Shown piece after piece: positions 20,902 to 26,872 of a stretch of DNA of 26,872 nucleotides. The translations under genes were made by a program, and so were the position numbers. This DNA is from Saccoglossus kowalevskii (lineage: Eukaryota > Hemichordata > Enteropneusta > Harrimaniidae): NCBI RefSeq assembly GCF_000003605.2, contig NW_003112497.1:13963-40834 (forward strand), read 5' to 3'. A model generated the notes under the pieces. It saw only the letters and a program-made list of their open reading frames with translations. It did no database searches and was not told where the DNA came from. How positions within the stretch are numbered: position 1 is the first letter of the stretch; each line of letters opens with the position of its first letter.

Positions 20902-22180
20902 TTAATTGATTTCATTGTGCCCAAGAGCTTCATGTTTCTTCAGTAAACCTGCTAATTTTCCCTCTCTTATGGCAGATGAAGCTACAGACATTGACTTTAT
21001 AGTTTTCCAGTCAAGCTTTATTTTTCGCAACCAGTCACGACCAAGCAGTGGCGGTCCACCTTGTTTGACAACATACAACTGTAGTTTGTGTTGTTGTTGT
21101 TGGTATTCTATCATTACATTTATTATACCCTCAGGGGCAACCTTCTCACCAGTATATGTTTTTAAAGGAATACAAGTATCTTCTAATAGTATGTTGGTAA
21201 GTTTTTCATGATATTCTTTGTAAGAAATCACAGAAACACCTGAACCAGTGTCAAGCTCCATTTCCAGGATTTTACCATTAACCTTAGGCTTCAGCCATAT
21301 CTCTCAATTTTCGTTGCTTTTTAATGTGAACATGTTTGACATTGATGGCTTTTCTTCGCTGTCACTTTCAATTGAGTGATTTTAATCAAAACACGTTTAA
21401 TATGTTCCTCTTTTTTACAATTATGGCAGATCTCATTTTTAAAACGACAATTCTAATGCTTATGGTCTGTACTGCCACAGCGATAACAAGGGTTGTTTGA
21501 ATCACGTGATGTTTTTTTAATTTATGGATATCGCCCTTTGCATCGTAGCTAAGTTCCTTATGTCCTTGGCAGCAGTTTCCATGGAAATTGCAAGTTCAAC
21601 TGCCTTCGTATAAGTAAGATCATGCTCTGTGAGTAGTCTTTTCTCAATTGTTTTGTTACACATGCCACAAACAAAACGATCACGTAAAACATCTAAAATG
21701 AGACCAAAGTTACAGTGTAATGTTAATTTCTTTAACACAGCAATGTACTGGGACAGTGACTCTCCTTCTTGTTGATTCCTAGTGTAGAAACGAAATCTCT
21801 CTGCAATGATTAGGGGTGTGGGGTTCAAATGTTTCACCAACACTTCAGTTAATTCTTCATACGTCTTCATATGACTAATGATCTCAATAAAGCATAGGTT
21901 TTACCTCCGATAAAGCATAAAAATGCTGCTACCTTATTGTCTGGCTTCACCTTGTTTGTAATGAAGTACATATCTATACGCTCCACGTAACAGCTCCAAT
22001 CACCAAATGGTTCAATGCTGCCAATGGATGCCATCTCGTGACATGTAAATGGTAGTCGTCAAGAAAAGGGGAAAATATACTGTTCGTCTGGTTACAAATT
22101 CAAAAATCTATGGCTGTTCAAACTGTAGAAGTATCCTTTTTGTCTTTAAGAACAAATACATCCCATCCTCGTCGCCAATT

Positions 22181-22331
22181 TGTTGGATTGCAACGGATTG
22201 TCAGACCATGTAAAAATACTGTACTCAGTAGACAGTCAAGACCAGTGTTCTATTGTTCTGTACTGAGCATGAGCTGAATGCTCCTTTTGTAATGAGCATG
22301 TGCAGGAAACCCAGGTGTACTCTCATTTACA
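22181..22331 (-). repeat. 5' LTR of element B
   Basis: About 151 bases, bounded on the plus strand by TGTTGGATTG and CTCATTTACA, giving TG...CA ends on the element strand. It lies three bases from the putative primer-binding site (22161-22177). A short LTR of this size is within the known range for some Gypsy lineages. Confidence 0.7.
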
Positions 22332-22361
22332 TTACTATACCAACACGTGAATATGTGACGC

Positions 22362-23476
22362 GAAATTAATCATTTTTCGTATGATAACAAACAATATTAC
22401 GACCTGGGGATCGATCCAAGCCGCTGTTGCCTGTGAGATTATGGAAGGTAATAGGTCAAATCGGTGAACGAATGTGTTTCGTTTCACCTGATTCACACTT
22501 GAATATATATGTAATCCCAGACCATTATTATAGTTCTCTTAGTTGTCTGAAGTAGAAAGTTTTTTAAATAAAACATTGAAAAACAACCGAGCGTTCACAG
22601 ACCAGAGATTTACTCTACGCAACGTAATTTATGTCTGTGAATATATTTATTGAACAGTTCAGCGTAGACCACGTCACTTTAGAATGAACTTTGCATACTA
22701 GTATACCCGACTTGAATTCAGATTTCAATAAACTGCCTCGTCACCAGAAACGACAGTTGCTGTCATTGAATAATCAGTCAAATCAGAATACTAAGCTCCG
22801 CATCCCATGTGACGTAAATGTTGGTCTTTAAAATAGACTAGTGTCCCACATGCAATTATATATTCATTAAGCCAGCTCGGGTCGTATGTGAAACGTTGTG
22901 TTAAAAGAAAGAGCTGTGCATATTGGGTTACAATACTCAGGAGACAGAACATTCCAGATAATCGGAAAAGACCAAATATTCAAAACAAATGTGTCTGTGA
23001 CTGTGAGATCCTGAAGCACACATGTTTGTTCTAATACGATTATGTTATTTTTTTAATATGTTCCACATATCTGTTCTGAAACCTTTTCAATTTAAATGTG
23101 TGTTGCTTGACCATTAATCAGAGATACAGTTGAAAATATATGTCCTGTTGCAAAAAGCGGAATTTATAACATAAATTCATATCAAAAACAATGAAAACAG
23201 TTTTTAGCATCCTTAAGCTTAAAATAGAAAATTCGCTCAGTCGTTTTTACTGGTATGTTTATGTTTTCAAAAGTTAGTGAACTGCTTGTGTTGAATTTAG
23301 ATACATCTACAATTGTTACTAGTTAGTAAATATAGTAGTACATTTAAATAAATAACAACAAATCAGGTGAATATTTACATTATTTTAAGCATATGTTGCC
23401 CTCATGTTATATTAGAACAACGTTATAGAACCAATTAAAGAGAACAAATCACCAACGTGATATACAAATTGTTATA
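22362..23476 (+). repeat. Third copy of the unit, second piece
   Basis: 22362-22890 is the reverse complement of about 8120-8650 (shared GCCGCTGTTGCCTGTGAGAT, GAACTTTGCATACTAGT, CACGTCACTTTAGAATGAAC). 22895-23180 is a module copy and 23180-23476 a 5' flank directly matching 9134-9400, ending in CCAACGTGATATACAAATTG. Homology stops in ACAAATTGTTA at 23476, before any gene would begin, so this unit has no acyltransferase left. Confidence 0.8.
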
Positions 23477-23599
23477 TACCCTGCTTAAATAGTCTGCACC
23501 TATATTTTCTTTACCTTTAATTGCTATAATGCAGTAGCTAAATGATTGTAAATATACACCGCATTAACCTACTGTTTTAACATACACCAACCATACTAT

Positions 23600-24300
23600 G
23601 TATACAGACTAATGCATTAGCAACCACCTCTGAAGTAATTTTCGTTAACGCTACAGCCACAGGGTATCGTGAAGCATAGTCTACAACAGTTAAAATGTAT
23701 CTATGACCTCTCTCAGTCGCTGGACTGATCGGACGATCAGATCCATAGCTATCATTTGAAATGAAACTTCATTCATTGGCATATCGTCTAATGGTACCTT
23801 GCTAACATTACCCTTAGGAGTGGTTCTTTGTCATATATCACATGACCTGGAATATCTAATAACATCGTCCTGCATACCAGGCTAATAAAACTGAGTTGCT
23901 ATTCTCTCTGTAGCAGATGACCTGCCATGACTCATGAGCAAGTACTTGATCACAGTAACACAATTGTACAACTAATTGGGAACTCACTCGTCCTCTATCA
24001 ACATGAGGTGACTGAAACTCTCTATACATCAGCTCCTTGTTCATCACAAACCTTGTCCGATTGCTACGCCCTGTGATCAACTCCTTACCTGTACTCACTA
24101 ACTTCCTAGCGCGCTCTAATGTGGGATCAGACTGCTGTGTTTCCCGCACAGCATCCACAGTAATAGGTTTCTTACCATCATTAGTATCAACCTGTCCTTA
24201 AACTCAGGAACTATAAGCCTACGCAATGGCTTTTTCTCAGCTAACTTCTGAGCCCTAGTCTATACCACATGTACAACATCAACACTATCATACTAACTAG
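23600..24300 (-). mobile_element. Ty3/Gypsy fragment C (integrase region, fossil)
   Basis: Read on the minus strand, 24245-24158 gives TRAQKLAEKKPL-like text. 24158-23860 gives the start of an integrase zinc-binding region (DAVRETQQSDPTLERARKL, then MNKELMYREFQSPHVDRG). 23700-23600 gives an integrase core segment (TVVDYASRYPVAVALTKI). The sequence differs from element B and is a different lineage. No LTRs were found. It is a broken remnant with several breaks. It begins shortly after the third unit stops. Confidence 0.75.
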
Positions 24301-25118
24301 AACCTTCATCCATATAGGGCACACTATCCTGACTACTAGTAGATGTACAACCTGAGAGAAAACTAGTCTCAATAACCGACACCATCAGAGGGCACAGTAG
24401 TCCCATCACTCGAAGGAGTACTAAGTTCACCATCCGAGGTTCACCATATCAGCTACCTCATTAGCTAGCTTAAAGTGTAAATCTTTGTGAACTAGTGACA
24501 AGTGACTGTATATACATGTACTGTATTATATTCTGTAATAATAGACCATCCCTAAAGTAAATTGAATCAAATATACTTACAATCTCAGTAGCCGCCAGGC
24601 TGAACTAAATAATGTGACATGCCCCAAAATACCGTATCGTTAGGCTTGTCTATAACATTGAATACTTAATTTGAAATACTTTGTGCGGTGTTATTTACTT
24701 AGTTTGACTTGCAGGCAGCCGATATAAACTGAACTAGATAATAGGTAGCAGAGTGTCACAATACGCAAAAAGGGTATTATTGCCTCCATAACATTACTTG
24801 TTTTGGTAAAGTAATAAAAGGGATTCGTATATAAATGATCACCGGGTATTGTGTATGATGTTGGAGTCTGTCTACTGTACTTTATTTTTGCTTGGAATTT
24901 AATTATCGCTGAAGTAATGATTCAGTGATAATAAAATCCTCCGAATATACATTTTTTTCTATATTTTACATTCAACTTGTCAAAAATGGATAAAAATAAA
25001 TTCCATACAAAACACTTAACATTTGTATTGTCCTAACCTTATCTGAAAAAGGTGTGTTTAGTTCTGTGTTTGGCTGGCCCCCAAACCTTAACAGAAAAAA
25101 AAGAAATGCCATCACCAC

Positions 25119-25132
25119 GGGGGGGGGGGGGG
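25119..25132 (+). repeat. Homopolymer of 14 G
   Basis: An uninterrupted G run within AT-rich DNA. It is a likely site of length error or polymorphism. Confidence 0.9.
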
Positions 25133-25360
25133 TATAAGAATGCCATCTATGGCTAAAACACAGTTTTAACACCAAATTAAATGATGCAACATACAGATCA
25201 ATAACACAGCAATTCCTAATCAATACGAAATTAAACTTGTATAATTGAACAAACTCCTGTGTCAGCTCTTGTTTTATGTTCATGTTTTCAGGTTGTTCGG
25301 AATGGACAATATTGCCAGAAAAGCTATTGTGGATTTTACAAAAGATCACATTTGTACAGT

Positions 25361-25436
25361 ATACTGTGTTCATCTAAACCTACCAGGTAAATTAAATTAT
25401 ATACTGTGTTCATCTAAACCTACCAGGTAAATTAAA
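25361..25436 (+). repeat. 40-bp tandem duplication
   Basis: ATACTGTGTTCATCTAAACC followed by TACCAGGTAAATTAAA occurs at 25361-25396 and again, identically over 36 bases, at 25401-25436, a period of 40. Perfect identity suggests a recent event. It is not in a gene. Confidence 0.9.
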
Positions 25437-25678
25437 CTCTATATACCGGTAATTAAGGCAAGTCAATTGCCACTTTTTTAAATGTGTAAGTGATAAATGT
25501 TTTAACTTCTTTCTGCCCGCCTCTGAAGTTGTTCATAAACTGCTTTGCAACTATTTAATTTCAATTTCCTGTGATAGGCAAATGTTAGACGATAACTCTT
25601 GATTTAAGTTCAAAGTTTAACATTGGACATGTGGATTCCAATTAGAGCGGGATGGATAATTTCAGTGAGACATTTTCG

Positions 25679-25704
25679 TTTTTTTTTTAAATTTAAAAAA
25701 AAAA
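25679..25704. repeat. Perfect 26-nt A/T palindrome
   Basis: T10, AAATTT, A10: the sequence equals its own reverse complement. It could be a chance product of low-complexity DNA or the scar of two poly-A tails in opposite directions. Confidence 0.8.
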
Positions 25705-26349
25705 TCGTAAACCAATAAGATGTTTGACCTTTTTGAGAAAATTGTTTTGTGGAAGCTACATTTGTATGCAATTTGTCAAGTGTCATTGCTCTAAAACTTG
25801 TTTGTTCTTGAAAATGCTTATTTCTGCAATATTTTTCTAATTTGTATCAGAAATAGAACAACTCAGCGACAGCATGGCTGAATATAGTGCATCAGAAGTA
25901 AGTTGGCACCACTTCATCATCAAAATGATTACAGTCTTCTATAGATAGCCACATATCTCACCACGTTTGGCAAAAACAACGTAGAATGCAAATGTTGATA
26001 ACCCAATCAATCTTGTATAGTCTTAATCTTGTTAGTCCTTTTTTGAACGAAGTTTGAAGCAGGGACTTATAATTCAGTCTTCGTTTGTCCGTTCGTCCGG
26101 AATTATATTTCAGAATCCTGTGGACCAAATCTGTTTATTCTTTGCATGTGCCTATCTTGGACATATGCACATGCCCACTGCAATCCAAAATTTCTGTCTG
26201 GCAGCCATTTGTATGAAAATGTGGTATCTTTGGCATACGTGCTCTTGAATACATGTCCATGACAATTAGTTTCACAATCGGATCAAAGTTGGAGGACTGT
26301 CTGAAATCTTGTTTTTCGACCATACTACTGTATCTCTGTACCTGTTCAA

Positions 26350-26872
26350 ATGAAATCAGTTCATTCAAACAATCAGTTTGGCTTCAAAAAGAATCACCGC
26401 ACTACAGATGGAGTATATGTTTTGAGAAATATGATTACTAAGTATGTCAATAGCAAATTAAAAAGATCAAAGAATCATTTATTTGCACGCTTTATTGATT
26501 TTTCTAAAGCATTTGATTCAGTTTGGAGAGATGGGTTACTGTACAAATTACTGACATTAGGAATTGGGGGGAAATTCTATGGTATTATTCGCTCAATTTA
26601 CAGTAGCACTAAAAATAGGATTAAATTAGATAATGGTTTAACTGAATCATTTAATTCATACCGTGGTGTTCGACAAGGTTGTAATCTCAGCCCACAGTTA
26701 TTCAATTTATATATTAATGACATTTGTCAGTCAATTAACAGTTATGACCCTATCCAGTTAAATAATATCAACTTAAATTGTATTTTGTATGCAGACGATT
26801 TACTTATGGTCTCTACAAGTGAAAATGGATTACAGAATTATTTAGACAACCTTCAAAACTACTGTAGTCAGT
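26350..26872 (+). mobile_element. LINE (non-LTR retrotransposon) reverse transcriptase, partial, runs off window
   Basis: An open frame to the window's end encodes the fingers and palm of a non-LTR reverse transcriptase: QFGFKKNHRTTDGVYVL (from 26374), the motif-A block FIDFSKAFDSVWRDGLLYKL, RGVRQGCNLSPQLFNLYIND, and the catalytic YADD at 26788-26799. The frame is clean for about 170 codons, including all catalytic motifs visible, so this copy may be fairly young. The region normally preceding QFGF (the endonuclease and N-terminal RT part) was not recognised upstream of about 26350; the reading before this point is in other frames or unrelated, which suggests a 5' truncation, the usual fate of LINE copies. 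The clade was not determined. Confidence 0.9.

Larger units (their letters stand above)
16744..22331 (-). mobile_element. Ty3/Gypsy LTR retrotransposon B (fossil, with two later insertions)
   Basis: Minus-strand element, read from right to left. It has a 5' LTR (22181-22331), a putative primer-binding site (22161-22177, starting TGGCGACGAGG), a gag capsid region (about 22035-21520, with GGKTYALL, HLNPTP, RFRFYTRNQQEGES and HCNFG), a zinc-knuckle region (about 21490-21390), an aspartic protease (about 21261-20906, ELDTGSGVSVIS and LLGRDWL), reverse transcriptase (about 20010-19060, LPFGNAASPAIFQ and RSFLGMINYYGRF), RNase H (about 19060-18341), integrase (about 18215-17209, with a zinc-binding part and GLPEILLGNNKPQF) and a 3' LTR (about 16744-16860). 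The domain order PR-RT-RH-IN marks Ty3/Gypsy; a Mag-like affinity is possible. The coding region is broken in several places (roughly five to ten). LTR copies differ at about 6 of 115 compared bases, so insertion is not recent. Confidence 0.9.
24301..26340. other. About 2 kb without a recognisable gene
   Basis: The first part to about 24480 may still be fossil C. Beyond that the sequence is AT-rich and unremarkable. Open frames of 60-133 codons (for example 25373-24972 minus, which crosses the 14-G run) show no domain or motif that I can name and look like chance. Confidence 0.5.

Noticed and set aside
24972-25373. 133-codon minus-strand frame
   Set aside because: It runs through a 14-G homopolymer read as a proline stretch in AT-rich DNA and has no family likeness.

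Overview
This window looks like non-coding-rich nuclear DNA from an invertebrate animal, probably a mollusc or another marine lophotrochozoan; that placement is a low-confidence guess from the style of the retroelements. It is AT-rich, has no operons or ribosome binding sites, shows splice-like signals and TATA/AATAAA signals, and is full of Ty3/Gypsy, LINE and DNA-transposon debris. Nothing bacterial or viral in organisation was seen.

The core (about 1,025 to 14,980) is a large imperfect palindrome built around a membrane-anchored acyltransferase of the HHxxxDG (condensation / alcohol-acetyltransferase-like) fold. The left arm carries an intact single-exon copy on the minus strand (5183-6670). 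The right arm carries a copy of exactly equal length on the plus strand (10057-11544) with two in-frame nonsense codons and no frameshift. Both arms also carry an outer N-terminal gene fragment (1025-1233 minus; 14775-14975 plus) and homologous flanks, so the ancestral unit was already a tandem pair before it was inverted. A third, geneless copy of part of the unit lies at about 16330-16513 plus 22362-23476, split by a retrotransposon.

The flanks hold layers of transposons. At the left edge is the 5' end of a Gypsy element (A: gag, primer-binding site and incomplete LTR) whose LTR stops exactly where the left arm begins. Between the two pieces of the third unit is a broken Ty3/Gypsy element (B, 16744-22331) with its own short LTRs. 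B was later hit by a solo LTR of family A (18511-19002, with a 5-bp target duplication) and by an 885-bp DNA transposon flanked by TTAA (20017-20901). A second Gypsy fragment (C) lies at about 23600-24300. The right edge holds the reverse transcriptase of a LINE that runs off the window. About 1.8 kb before it (24480-26350) shows no gene, only a 14-G run, a 40-bp tandem duplication and a short perfect palindrome.

The only host gene that looks capable of making a full protein is the acyltransferase at 5183-6670. The rest is duplicated flank, pseudogenes and transposable-element fossils. All homologies were judged by eye; percentages are approximate hand counts.
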